DNA from: Actinomycetales bacterium
GTDB taxonomy: Bacteria > Actinomycetota > Actinomycetes > Mycobacteriales > Mycobacteriaceae
Assembly (NCBI GenBank): GCA_012841845.1
Contig: DUTZ01000352.1
Location: forward strand, 1 to 9,980
Length of the DNA stretch: 9,980 bases
Direction of reading: 5' to 3'
A model generated the notes under the pieces. That model was given only the letters and a program-made list of their open reading frames with translations, was not told the origin of the DNA and searched no databases. The stretch's first letter is position 1; every line of letters begins with the position of its first letter. Shown here one piece after another: positions 1 through 6,165 of the stretch. The translations under genes and the position numbers were made by a program.

Positions 1-129
1 CACGACAGCACCACCGGAGACCCGCCCACCGGCAGCGCCAGCCGGCACACACGCACGCCCACACGCGAAAACAAGCCCGCCGTCACCCGACAGCAGCAGT
101 CACACCGGCCCGTGAATCAGCGGGGCTAG
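1..129 (+). CDS. Possible C-terminal tail of an unknown upstream gene (partial)
   Basis: Frame 1 is open from the window edge to a TAG at 127-129. Its third codon positions are mostly C or G over the first 30 or so codons, unlike frames 2 and 3, which is the only coding sign. The encoded stretch of about 42 residues is rich in Thr, Pro, Ser, Arg and Gln, looks disordered, and matches no family I recognise. If real, its stop codon overlaps the -10 hexamer of idi. The alternative is a plain C-rich intergenic region in front of idi. Low confidence. Confidence 0.28.
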   Translation, partial: HDSTTGDPPTGSASRHTRTPTRENKPAVTRQQQSHRPVNQRG

Positions 130-132
130 GGT
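127..132 (+). promoter_or_regulatory. -10 hexamer TAGGGT for a leaderless idi mRNA
   Basis: TAGGGT fits the actinobacterial TAnnnT -10 consensus and ends exactly 7 nt before the ATG at 140, so transcription would begin at or next to the start codon. No clear -35 element is visible. The same spacing recurs at four other genes in this window, which raises confidence. Confidence 0.5.
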
Positions 133-139
133 GGGCGGC

Positions 140-700
140 ATGAGCCCCGCCGACCCCTCGACCGTCCCCTCCCCCGCCGCGTCCGAGCTCGTCGTCCTCC
201 TCGACGAGGACGGCCGGCCCACCGGCACCGCCGACAAGTCCACCGTGCATACCGCGGACACCCCGCTGCACCTGGCGTTCTCCTGCCACGTGGTGGACGA
301 CGAGGGCCGCGTCCTACTCACCCGGCGCGCGCTGGGCAAGCTCACCTGGCCGGGCGTGTGGACCAACGCGTTCTGCGGGCACCCCGGCCCGGACGAGGAC
401 CCGGCCGAGGCGATCGTCCGCCGCGCCGAGCAGGAGCTGGGCACGCGGGTCGTGGACGTGACCCCGGCGCTGCCGGACTTCCGCTACCGCGCGGTGGACG
501 ACTCGGGCGTGGTGGAGAACGAGATCTGCCCCGTCTACACCGCTCGCATCGCGGCGCCGCTGGACCCGCGGCCCGACGAGGTGTGCGCCCACCACTGGGC
601 CCGCCCGGAGGACGTGCGCGCGGCCGTCGACGCCACCCCGTTCGCGTTCAGCCCGTGGATGGTCGAGCAGGTCCCTCAGATGGAGCTCTACAGCCGCTGA
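140..700 (+). CDS. idi: Isopentenyl-diphosphate delta-isomerase, type I (Nudix)
   Basis: This enzyme interconverts isopentenyl diphosphate and dimethylallyl diphosphate, balancing the two C5 units for carotenoids, menaquinone and polyprenyl carriers. It is a cytosolic, metal-dependent protein of the Nudix fold. Numbered from a GTG at 131, the protein shows the family hallmarks in order: metal-binding His40 and His47 in HTADTPLHLAFS, catalytic Cys82 and metal ligand His84 in TNAFCGHP, the Nudix helix region around 87-104, Glu129 and catalytic Glu131 in VENEICPV, and a C-terminal FAFSPWMV. All match E. coli Idi residues (Cys67, His69, Glu114, Glu116). I prefer the ATG at 140 (186 aa) because a -10 hexamer ends 7 nt before it, implying a leaderless message; the in-frame GTG at 131 lies inside that hexamer. 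The gene stands alone and converges on purD. Family assignment is secure; the exact start is probable. Confidence 0.95.
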   Translation: MSPADPSTVPSPAASELVVLLDEDGRPTGTADKSTVHTADTPLHLAFSCHVVDDEGRVLLTRRALGKLTWPGVWTNAFCGHPGPDEDPAEAIVRRAEQELGTRVVDVTPALPDFRYRAVDDSGVVENEICPVYTARIAAPLDPRPDEVCAHHWARPEDVRAAVDATPFAFSPWMVEQVPQMELYSR

Positions 701-720
701 GGTCGAGCCGCGGGATGTGT

Positions 721-830
721 GGCGGGTTGCGCATCCGTTCCGCGTCGCACGCCGCCGGGTATGCACCCGATCTGTGACCGAACGGATGCGCAACCCGCCT
801 GGGCGCCGACAGAGAGGATGCGCAACCCGG
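721..830. repeat. Inverted-repeat cluster in the idi/purD convergent gap
   Basis: A perfect 20-bp inverted repeat (721-740 against 780-799) has a 39-nt loop. Its 13-nt core GGGTTGCGCATCC occurs at 724-736 (+), at 784-796 (-) and a third time at 816-828 (-). A degenerate fourth copy, GGGTATGCACCC, lies at 757-768 (+). The orientation order is therefore + + - -. The long stem could serve as a bidirectional, U-tract-less terminator for the two converging genes, or the cluster could be a dispersed intergenic repeat. A related cluster lies at 9316-9413. The repeat itself is seen directly; the function is inference. Confidence 0.8.
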
Positions 831-846
831 GAGAGGGGTGGCGGGG

Positions 847-2103
<1,257 letters not shown>

Positions 2104-2109
2104 ATCGCC

Positions 2110-2115
2110 TACAGT
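2110..2115 (+). promoter_or_regulatory. -10 hexamer TACAGT for the NTF2-fold gene at 2154
   Basis: TACAGT fits TAnnnT and would start a transcript near 2122, giving a leader of about 32 nt that contains the GAGAGGA ribosome-binding site at 2141-2147. It overlaps the purD -10 on the other strand almost completely. No convincing -35 is seen. Confidence 0.35.
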
Positions 2116-2116
2116 A
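2111..2116 (-). promoter_or_regulatory. -10 hexamer TACTGT for a leaderless purD mRNA
   Basis: Read on the minus strand, TACTGT is followed by 7 nt and then the GTG start at 2103. There is no Shine-Dalgarno in that interval, so a leaderless transcript is the natural reading. The hexamer shares five of its six bases with the opposing TACAGT. Confidence 0.5.
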
Positions 2117-2153
2117 GCGAGGCCCGTGTCGTCCCCGCCCGAGAGGACCGCCA

Positions 2154-2609
2154 ATGTCCGACCTGTCCGCCGTCACCGAGATCAAGCAGCTCAAGTACCG
2201 CTACCTCCGCTGCGTGGATCTCCACCTGTGGGACGAGCTCGGCGAGACCCTCGCCGAGGACGTCTCCGCCAGCTACGGAAAGCGCCTGTCCTTCGACTCC
2301 CGGGACGCCGTGGTGCGCGGTCTCGCGGAGCAGATGACCGACGACGTCGTCACCGAGCACCGCGTCTCCCACCCGGAGATCACGGTTGACGGCGACACCG
2401 CGACGGGCCGCTGGTACCTGCAGGACCGGGTGATCGTGCCCGCCTTCTCCACCATGATCTTCGGCGCCGCGTTCTACGACGACGCCTACGTGCGCGTCGA
2501 CGGCCGGTGGCTCATCTCGCGCACCGGCTACACCCGCACCTACGAGGCGATGATCGACCTCAAAGACGTGCCGAGCTTCCAGCTCACCGAGAACCACCTG
2601 CAGAAGTAG
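2154..2609 (+). CDS. NTF2-fold SnoaL-like protein of unknown function
   Basis: This 151-residue protein has the look of the SnoaL_4-type NTF2-like family: an N-terminal helix pair starting at [13 protein letters not shown] (10-22), a strand and pocket region with His69 and His73, and a C-terminal strand pattern ending [17 protein letters not shown] (112-128). Family members include polyketide cyclases, dehydratases and isomerases, and many actinobacterial copies of unknown substrate. Nothing here fixes a reaction. No signal peptide or membrane segment is visible, so it should be cytosolic. The ATG at 2154 has a good ribosome-binding site (GAGAGGA, 6-nt spacing). It is divergent from purD with only 50 nt between start codons, and converges on the TetR gene 27 nt downstream. 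Fold assignment is fairly sure; function is unknown. Confidence 0.85.
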   Translation: MSDLSAVTEIKQLKYRYLRCVDLHLWDELGETLAEDVSASYGKRLSFDSRDAVVRGLAEQMTDDVVTEHRVSHPEITVDGDTATGRWYLQDRVIVPAFSTMIFGAAFYDDAYVRVDGRWLISRTGYTRTYEAMIDLKDVPSFQLTENHLQK

Positions 2610-2617
2610 GCGGCGCT

Positions 2618-2636
2618 CCGGCGGCCGGCGGGCCGG
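2618..2636. terminator. Small GC hairpin between converging genes
   Basis: CCGGC at 2618-2622 can pair with GCCGG at 2632-2636 around a 9-nt loop, filling the 27-nt gap between the NTF2-fold gene and tetR. There is no T-tract on either strand, so this is only a weak candidate for a bidirectional terminator. Confidence 0.25.
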
Positions 2637-3335
2637 TCAGAGGGCGCTGATCGCCCCCGCCGGCAGGTCCGCGGCGGCCACGGCCTCGCGGCCGGCGTCG
2701 GTGAGCATGTCGGACATGCACAGGTCGAGCGTGCGCGAGGAGTCGACGTCGGCCTCCGAGGTGCCCATGGGCTGCAGGCCGAACATCGCGTGCGTGCACA
2801 GGCCGGCGACGCCCGCCCAGAACACGCGATTGTGGCGCAGCTCCGTGCCGGGCAGGAACATCCCGGCCTCGACGCCCCGATCCACGATCTCCTGCATCAG
2901 GTCCTCGGTCTCGCGGCCCGCGGCGATCACCGTGGCCGACTCTCCGAGGCCCGCCACCATCATCCGGGACCACGCCGGCTCCTCGCCGGTGAAGGCCACC
3001 GCGGCGAGGGCGGCGTTGCGCAGGTCCACATAGGCGGCCAGCCCGGCGTCGGCCTCCCCGGCCAGAACCGACGGGAGGGCCAGCTTCTCGGACATCGCCG
3101 AGAACCCGGCGGCCGCGACCTCCTCGACCAGCTGCTGACGGTTGGCGAAATGCCGGTACGCGGCCGTCGCGGAGACCCCGATCTCGGTCGCGATCTCCCG
3201 GAGGATGATCGCCCGCTCGCCCTGGAACCGCGCCCGCGCGGTGGCCTGCAGGATGATGGCGTTCCGAAGGTCACCGTGGTGGTAGGCCTTCTTCTTGACG
3301 ACGCCCTCGGCAGGGGGGATGGTGGCCTGAACCAT
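2637..3335 (-). CDS. TetR/AcrR-family transcriptional regulator
   Basis: This 232-residue protein is a one-component DNA-binding regulator. The N-terminal domain begins with AYHHGDLRNAII (17-28), typical of the TetR subgroup with a WHG-type C-terminal domain. The helix-turn-helix follows in ILREIATEIGVSATAAYRHFANRQQLVEEV (about 44-73). The remainder (about 80-225) is a helical ligand-binding and dimerisation domain with no recognisable ligand signature. The ATG at 3335 is chosen because GAGGAG stands 6 nt upstream on the minus strand. An upstream in-frame ATG at 3389 would add 18 residues and has no such site. It is divergent from the HIT gene across a 116-nt gap, so autoregulation or control of hit is a reasonable guess; the NTF2-fold gene behind it is the other possible target. 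Confidence 0.93.
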   Translation of the reverse strand: MVQATIPPAEGVVKKKAYHHGDLRNAIILQATARARFQGERAIILREIATEIGVSATAAYRHFANRQQLVEEVAAAGFSAMSEKLALPSVLAGEADAGLAAYVDLRNAALAAVAFTGEEPAWSRMMVAGLGESATVIAAGRETEDLMQEIVDRGVEAGMFLPGTELRHNRVFWAGVAGLCTHAMFGLQPMGTSEADVDSSRTLDLCMSDMLTDAGREAVAAADLPAGAISAL

Positions 3336-3341
3336 GACGGA

Positions 3342-3347
3342 CTCCTC
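3342..3347 (-). promoter_or_regulatory. Ribosome-binding site that decides the tetR start
   Basis: GAGGAG on the minus strand lies 6 nt before the ATG at 3335. It selects this start over the in-frame ATG at 3389. A transcript could come from a TGTAAT/TAATGG-like -10 around 3386-3393, but that element is weak. Confidence 0.6.
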
Positions 3348-3412
3348 GCATGCTCTGTCGCCCGATGATGCCTCGGCGATTACGCCCATTACAGCACGTT
3401 GCCAGTTGTCAT

Positions 3413-3426
3413 ACCGTAACCACGGT
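3413..3426. promoter_or_regulatory. Candidate operator in the tetR/hit divergent gap
   Basis: ACCGT-AACC-ACGGT is an inverted repeat with 5-nt arms and a 4-nt centre. It lies 12 nt upstream of the hit -10 hexamer, where a -35 would be, and upstream of the likely tetR promoter. TetR-family operators are usually short palindromes in such divergent gaps. The arms are short, so chance occurrence is possible. Confidence 0.3.
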
Positions 3427-3438
3427 GGACGACTTCCG

Positions 3439-3444
3439 TACTCT
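3439..3444 (+). promoter_or_regulatory. -10 hexamer TACTCT for a leaderless hit mRNA
   Basis: TACTCT ends exactly 7 nt before the ATG at 3452. The AGGGG directly before the ATG is too close (1 nt) to be a working Shine-Dalgarno, which favours leaderless translation. Confidence 0.5.
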
Positions 3445-3451
3445 CAGGGGT

Positions 3452-3880
3452 ATGGCATCCGTATTCAGCAAGATCATCGCCGGAGAGCTTCCCGGGCGCT
3501 TCGTGTGGCAGGACCCGGAGGTCGTCGCCTTTCTCACCATCGCCCCCGTCGCGCAGGGCCACACCCTCGTCGTCCCCCGCGCCGAGGTGGACCGGTGGAC
3601 CGACCTCGAACCGGCCCTCCTGACCCGCCTCAACGAGGTGGCCCAGGCCGTCGGCAAGGCGGTCATCCAGGGCTTCGGCGCCTCGCGCGCCGGCTACCTC
3701 ATCGCCGGCTTCGAGGTCCCGCACACCCACATCCACGTGTTCCCCGCCAACGACATGTCGGGCTTCGACCTCGCCCTGGCCGACCCGGACACCCCGGCCG
3801 AGGAGTCCGACGCCGCCGCCGACACCCTGCGCCGCACACTGCGCGACCTGGGGTACGGCGAGTTCGTGCCGGAGGACTGA
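3452..3880 (+). CDS. HIT-family nucleotide hydrolase/transferase
   Basis: Histidine-triad proteins hydrolyse or transfer nucleotide groups, for example from adenosine 5'-phosphoramidates or dinucleoside polyphosphates. The 142-residue product begins MASVFSKIIAGELP, the usual HIT start. It contains the substrate-pocket segment APVAQGHTLVVPR (31-43) and carries the signature HTHIHVFP with the triad His91, His93, His95; His93 should be the nucleophile by position. It is small and cytosolic, with no extra domain. The ATG at 3452 matches the conserved N-terminus and is preceded by a -10 hexamer at leaderless spacing; the longer frame upstream is unconserved. It is divergent from tetR. The exact substrate cannot be told from sequence; the family call is secure. 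Confidence 0.95.
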   Translation: MASVFSKIIAGELPGRFVWQDPEVVAFLTIAPVAQGHTLVVPRAEVDRWTDLEPALLTRLNEVAQAVGKAVIQGFGASRAGYLIAGFEVPHTHIHVFPANDMSGFDLALADPDTPAEESDAAADTLRRTLRDLGYGEFVPED

Positions 3881-3881
3881 C

Positions 3882-3905
3882 GGGCGCGCGTCCGTCGCGG
3901 CGCCC
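3882..3905. terminator. GC hairpin between hit and the converging LEH-like gene
   Basis: GGGCGC at 3882-3887 pairs with GCGCCC at 3900-3905 around a 12-nt loop; an alternative CGCG/CGCG stem lies inside. It fills the 30-nt gap between two converging genes. No T-tract follows, so termination is only plausible. Confidence 0.3.
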
Positions 3906-3910
3906 CGGGC

Positions 3911-4291
3911 TCAGTGCCCGAGTGCCCGGGCCACGTCGCGGAGGTCGTGGTAGTCGTACCACTCGGCCACCAGCCCGCCGCGGAGGTGGAAGAAGGACCC
4001 GACGGCGAGGGTGACGCGCTCCCCGGAGATCGTGAACTGCTCGGTCCGCTCCACCGCCGCGGTGTCGCCGTCCACGAGCACGTGGTGGATCCGCACGCTC
4101 GCGTCGCTGAGGACCTCGGCCTGGAAGCGGAGGAGGTGGGCCAGATCCTCGTGCCCCTCGAACTCGTCGAACCCCTCGATGTGGATGTGCACGTCCGGCG
4201 TGCACAGCGACAGCGCGGTCTGCTCGTCCAGGCGGACGACCGCCTCGACGAGCTCCCGGACGACCTCCGCCGCACCCACCTCGTGCGTCAC
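3911..4291 (-). CDS. Limonene-epoxide-hydrolase-like NTF2-fold protein
   Basis: This 126-residue protein resembles the limonene-1,2-epoxide hydrolase (LEH) and SnoaL group of the NTF2 fold. By eye, VERTEQF (80-86) and AEWYDYHDLRDVARAL (109-124) align with the LEH catalytic segments TERVD and WRDYFDLREF. Arg82 and Asp113 match the Arg and Asp of the LEH triad, but the middle Asp is Glu84. The Tyr/Asn pair that positions water in LEH is not found in the VHIHIEGF region (34-41). True epoxide hydrolysis is therefore uncertain. The GTG start at 4291 overlaps the TGA of the upstream gene as GTGA, so the two are translationally coupled on one message. It converges on hit. No signal peptide is visible. 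Fold fairly sure, activity unknown. Confidence 0.85.
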   Translation of the reverse strand: MTHEVGAAEVVRELVEAVVRLDEQTALSLCTPDVHIHIEGFDEFEGHEDLAHLLRFQAEVLSDASVRIHHVLVDGDTAAVERTEQFTISGERVTLAVGSFFHLRGGLVAEWYDYHDLRDVARALGH

Positions 4292-4686
4292 AATCCCGCG
4301 ACCGAATCGAGCGGCTGCATGTTCTTGTGGTCCGACCAGCGTGTCACCAACCCGTCGGAGACCTCGACGAAGGAGCAGCTCGGGACGTCCAGGACGCCAT
4401 CGGGCAGTGTGTACTTCTCCACCCTGCGCAGTGCGGCCACCCCGGGGGTGTCGATCCAGTCGAGTACCGTGATGGTGACGAATCCGGACAGGCGCATGAA
4501 GTCCTCGAGGATGTCTCGGACCCCCTCGTGTCCCTCGTACCGCATCACCGGCTCGACGGTGTAGACGATCGACGGCGAGGACAACGCGAGCGCGGCCTCC
4601 TCGTCGCCCCGCGAGACCGCGACGAGCCACGCCTCCGCCACACGTCGCGCGGAGCCGCCGGACCCCTCGCCGTCGTCACCGTTCAT
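4288..4686 (-). CDS. Limonene-epoxide-hydrolase-like NTF2-fold protein, first of a coupled pair
   Basis: This 132-residue protein is a distant paralogue of the overlapping downstream gene. After a Gly/Ser/Asp-rich N-terminus (1-13) it has the helical start ARRVAEAWLVAVSRGDEEAA and then SPSIVYTVEPVMRYEGHEGV, where Tyr42 can be aligned to the LEH water-positioning Tyr. RRVEKY (87-92) sits at the Arg-x-Asp position, and VTRWSDHKNM (114-123) holds Asp119 at the second catalytic Asp. As in its neighbour, the Asp of Arg-x-Asp is replaced by Glu (Glu90). The ATG at 4686 is favoured because TAACCT ends 7 nt upstream. It heads a two-gene operon, and its stop codon overlaps the GTG of the next gene. 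It is divergent from a small unknown gene, with 50 nt between starts. Function is unknown; a heterodimer with its partner is possible. Confidence 0.85.
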   Translation of the reverse strand: MNGDDGEGSGGSARRVAEAWLVAVSRGDEEAALALSSPSIVYTVEPVMRYEGHEGVRDILEDFMRLSGFVTITVLDWIDTPGVAALRRVEKYTLPDGVLDVPSCSFVEVSDGLVTRWSDHKNMQPLDSVAGL

Positions 4687-4693
4687 TCCCCGA

Positions 4694-4699
4694 AGGTTA
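4694..4699 (-). promoter_or_regulatory. -10 hexamer TAACCT for the leaderless LEH-like operon
   Basis: On the minus strand TAACCT is followed by TCGGGGA (7 nt) and then the ATG at 4686. GGGGA touches the start codon and is too close for a normal Shine-Dalgarno. A weak plus-strand -10 (TTACCT, 4697-4702) for the divergent 87-aa gene would overlap it. Confidence 0.45.
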
Positions 4700-4736
4700 C
4701 CTACACAGACCCCGTCGTCCGACCGGAGGAGACCCG

Positions 4737-5000
4737 ATGCGGCCCCAGGACCTCTACCCCGACCTCGGCGACCTGGTGCGCAGCGCGGCCACCGCGGCCG
4801 ACCGCGTGGCGCTCGTCCGGGCGGAATGCGAGGTCTGGGACACCGACCACCTCCGCGTCGACGCCGGCACGCAGTGGGGCCCCGCCGAGACCCACGCCGC
4901 CGCGATCGACGACCTCGCCGCCGCCGAGGAGGCCCTGCGCGCCGCCGTCGGCCGCCTCGAGGGGGCGTGGGCGGCGATCGGCCGGCTCGCCTCCGACTGA
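4737..5000 (+). CDS. Small helical protein of unknown function
   Basis: I do not recognise this 87-residue protein. It is acidic and Ala-rich, with no Cys pair, signal peptide or membrane segment. One Cys occurs in VRAECEVWDTDHL (27-39). The second half (55-85, AIDDLAAAEEALRAAVGRLEGAWAAIG) is a clear amphipathic helix that could form a coiled coil. A strong Shine-Dalgarno (GGAGGAG at 4725-4731, 5 nt before the ATG) and high third-position GC support it as a real gene. The opposite-strand frame across the same bases is Arg-rich and unlikely. It is divergent from the LEH-like operon and sits 53 nt before the DUF3800 gene, whose composition is clearly different, so the two are probably unrelated. 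Confidence 0.7.
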   Translation: MRPQDLYPDLGDLVRSAATAADRVALVRAECEVWDTDHLRVDAGTQWGPAETHAAAIDDLAAAEEALRAAVGRLEGAWAAIGRLASD

Positions 5001-5041
5001 GGGCCCTTGCATGACGCACACGAGTCATCCAACACGGGAAT

Positions 5042-5047
5042 TACCAT
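5042..5047 (+). promoter_or_regulatory. Candidate -10 hexamer TACCAT before the DUF3800 gene
   Basis: TACCAT ends 6 nt before the ATG at 5054, close to the 7-nt leaderless spacing seen at five other genes. It is also part of an imperfect palindrome TTACCAT-C-ATGTAA (5041-5054) that covers the start codon and could bind a repressor. No Shine-Dalgarno is present. Confidence 0.35.
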
Positions 5048-5053
5048 CATGTA

Positions 5054-5860
5054 ATGCCCGACAGTCCAAAGATCTGGGTCTACATCGACGAGACCGGAGA
5101 TCGGGGCCAATCCGCAGACGCGAGCCCCATCTTCGGAATGGCTGCACTCCTCGTCTCCGAAGTTGGAGTAGCTCCGCTCCGTGCTGCCGTGACGCAGCTC
5201 CGAGGCGAGTTCGGCGTCCCGGACGATCGTCCCATGTCCTGGAAGAAGGACGCCAAGAACCACGACCGCCGACGGCGTGCGGCGGAGATTCTGGGCGAGG
5301 TCCCCGGCATCAAGGTTTGTTACGTCTATGCGGTGAAAGACCAGTTGCGGGCTGATTCCTACAAGTCGGACCCCACTCGCTTCTACAACTACGTTGCGAT
5401 GAGGACGTACAGCTCTCTACTCTGGGCCGCGCGCCACTGGAAGGGCGATCACGCCAGAGTCTGGACCCGATTCGGGCATGTGCGGCGTCACGATCACCGT
5501 GGCACGAAGATCTATCTCGAACAGCAAGCCGCCAACGACCCGAGGATCCCTGATCAGTTGGAGCAGGGGCTCCAGTGGGTCTCGGCCGACAAGTACCTCG
5601 AGAGCCAAGCCGCTGACCTCTTCGGTGGGTTTCTTCGAGCCGCGACATGGCCGTCCGGCCCCTTCAACTACACGGAACCGTCCTACCTGAGGTCGGTGTG
5701 GCACGTGATCCGCAACAGCGAAGTCTGTGCTATCCCCCTCGGGCTGCTCTCGATGCCGCGAAACAGCCTGGCCGCCGATTCAGATTGGCTCCCCTGCCAC
5801 AACTGTCCGGAGAAATCGGCGAACGGCTCGTCGGGAGCTTCCGGGGGCCGATCCACCTAA
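5054..5860 (+). CDS. DUF3800 domain protein, likely accessory cargo
   Basis: The 268-residue product matches the DUF3800 pattern. An N-terminal YIDETGD (10-16) gives the acidic pair Asp12-Glu13. MSWKKD (61-66) sits at the usual WK position. KYLESQAADLFGGFL (180-194) ends the domain with Asp188. These acidic residues suggest a metal-dependent RNase H-like nuclease, but DUF3800 has no settled function; homologues are common in mobile elements and defence regions. Two lines checked by hand (5281-5400) have about 55-57% GC against about 73% for a line of otsA, and codon use is less biased, so recent transfer is likely. It has no visible partner gene. The start codon is embedded in ATGTAATG with no Shine-Dalgarno. 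The C-terminal tail (248-268) is low-complexity. Family call good; role unknown. Confidence 0.85.
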   Translation: MPDSPKIWVYIDETGDRGQSADASPIFGMAALLVSEVGVAPLRAAVTQLRGEFGVPDDRPMSWKKDAKNHDRRRRAAEILGEVPGIKVCYVYAVKDQLRADSYKSDPTRFYNYVAMRTYSSLLWAARHWKGDHARVWTRFGHVRRHDHRGTKIYLEQQAANDPRIPDQLEQGLQWVSADKYLESQAADLFGGFLRAATWPSGPFNYTEPSYLRSVWHVIRNSEVCAIPLGLLSMPRNSLAADSDWLPCHNCPEKSANGSSGASGGRST

Positions 5861-5905
5861 GGAGAGCGCTGGCAGCAACGCGGGCGATCCCGGCAAGCAC
5901 CTGAC

Positions 5906-5967
5906 GAGCCGTGCAGCACAACTGTAACCCCCGGCGACCGATCGCGCAGCAAGTTGTGCAGCGGCTC
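5906..5967. repeat. Imperfect stem-loop downstream of the DUF3800 gene
   Basis: GAGCC (5906-5910) pairs with GGCTC (5963-5967), and GCACAACT (5916-5923) pairs with AGTTGTGC (5952-5959). The two stems are separated by a small asymmetric internal loop and closed by a 28-nt loop. It lies 45 nt after the DUF3800 stop and could end that transcript, or it may be a relic of the junction between acquired and core DNA. No T-tract follows. Confidence 0.4.
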
Positions 5968-5979
5968 ACGTCGCGGTCA

Positions 5980-6005
5980 ACCTTCACTACGCCCGATCTG
6001 AAGGT
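5980..6005. terminator. 7-bp hairpin just downstream of tRNA-Thr
   Basis: ACCTTCA (5980-5986) and TGAAGGT (5999-6005) form a perfect 7-bp stem with a 12-nt loop, beginning 10 nt past the 3' end of the minus-strand tRNA. It could stop or process the tRNA transcript. There is no T-run after it, so termination is uncertain. Confidence 0.35.
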
Positions 6006-6015
6006 CGATGAACAG

Positions 6016-6088
6016 AGCTGGAGACGGGACTTGAACCCGCAACCGCCCGATTACAAGTCGGGTGCGCTACCAATTGCGCCACTCCAGC
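6016..6088 (-). tRNA. tRNA-Thr (anticodon UGU)
   Basis: The minus strand folds into a complete 73-nt cloverleaf. The acceptor stem is GCTGGAG/CTCCAGC with discriminator T. The D arm is GCGC-AATTGGTA-GCGC. The anticodon arm is CCCGA-CTTGTAA-TCGGG, giving anticodon TGT (UGU) for threonine ACA/ACG codons. The variable loop is 5 nt, and the T arm is GCGGG-TTCAAGT-CCCGT with one G-T pair. CCA is not encoded and would be added after transcription. The gene points towards the DUF3800 gene and is divergent from thrE. No second copy of its 3' end was found nearby, so an integrated element with attachment repeats is not shown. Confidence 0.97.
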
Positions 6089-6120
6089 GTGGGCGCGACA
6101 CCCGTCGCGACCCGGCTCAC

Positions 6121-6126
6121 ATCCTA
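6121..6126 (-). promoter_or_regulatory. -10 hexamer TAGGAT for tRNA-Thr
   Basis: On the minus strand TAGGAT, a near-consensus -10, lies 32 nt before the mature tRNA 5' end, so a precursor with a leader of about 25 nt for RNase P removal is expected. No strong -35 is seen. Confidence 0.45.
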
Positions 6127-6152
6127 ACCGTCACCGGGCTCCGGCCTTTGGC

Positions 6153-6158
6153 TAGCGT
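6153..6158 (+). promoter_or_regulatory. -10 hexamer TAGCGT for a leaderless thrE mRNA
   Basis: TAGCGT ends exactly 7 nt before the GTG at 6166, which is in frame with thrE. No Shine-Dalgarno is present in the interval. This supports GTG 6166 as the start. Confidence 0.5.
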
Positions 6159-6165
6159 GTGGTCC

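Noticed and set aside
2104..2154. 17-residue N-terminal extension of purD from a TTG at 2154
   Set aside because: PurD proteins begin at the VRILVIGSG segment, and the extension would overlap the divergent start codon and the promoter.
4292..4630. Long N-terminal extension of the downstream LEH-like protein
   Set aside because: The extension is the out-of-frame reading of the upstream LEH-like gene; family similarity starts after the GTG at 4291.
5861..6088. Integrated element bounded by tRNA attachment repeats
   Set aside because: No copy of the tRNA 3' end was found on the other side of the DUF3800 gene, and no integrase is visible in the window.
5911..6165. N-terminal extension of thrE back to a GTG at 5911
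   Set aside because: The frame is open only by chance; it would run through the tRNA-Thr gene and a stem-loop, and the ThrE-like sequence begins after 6166.
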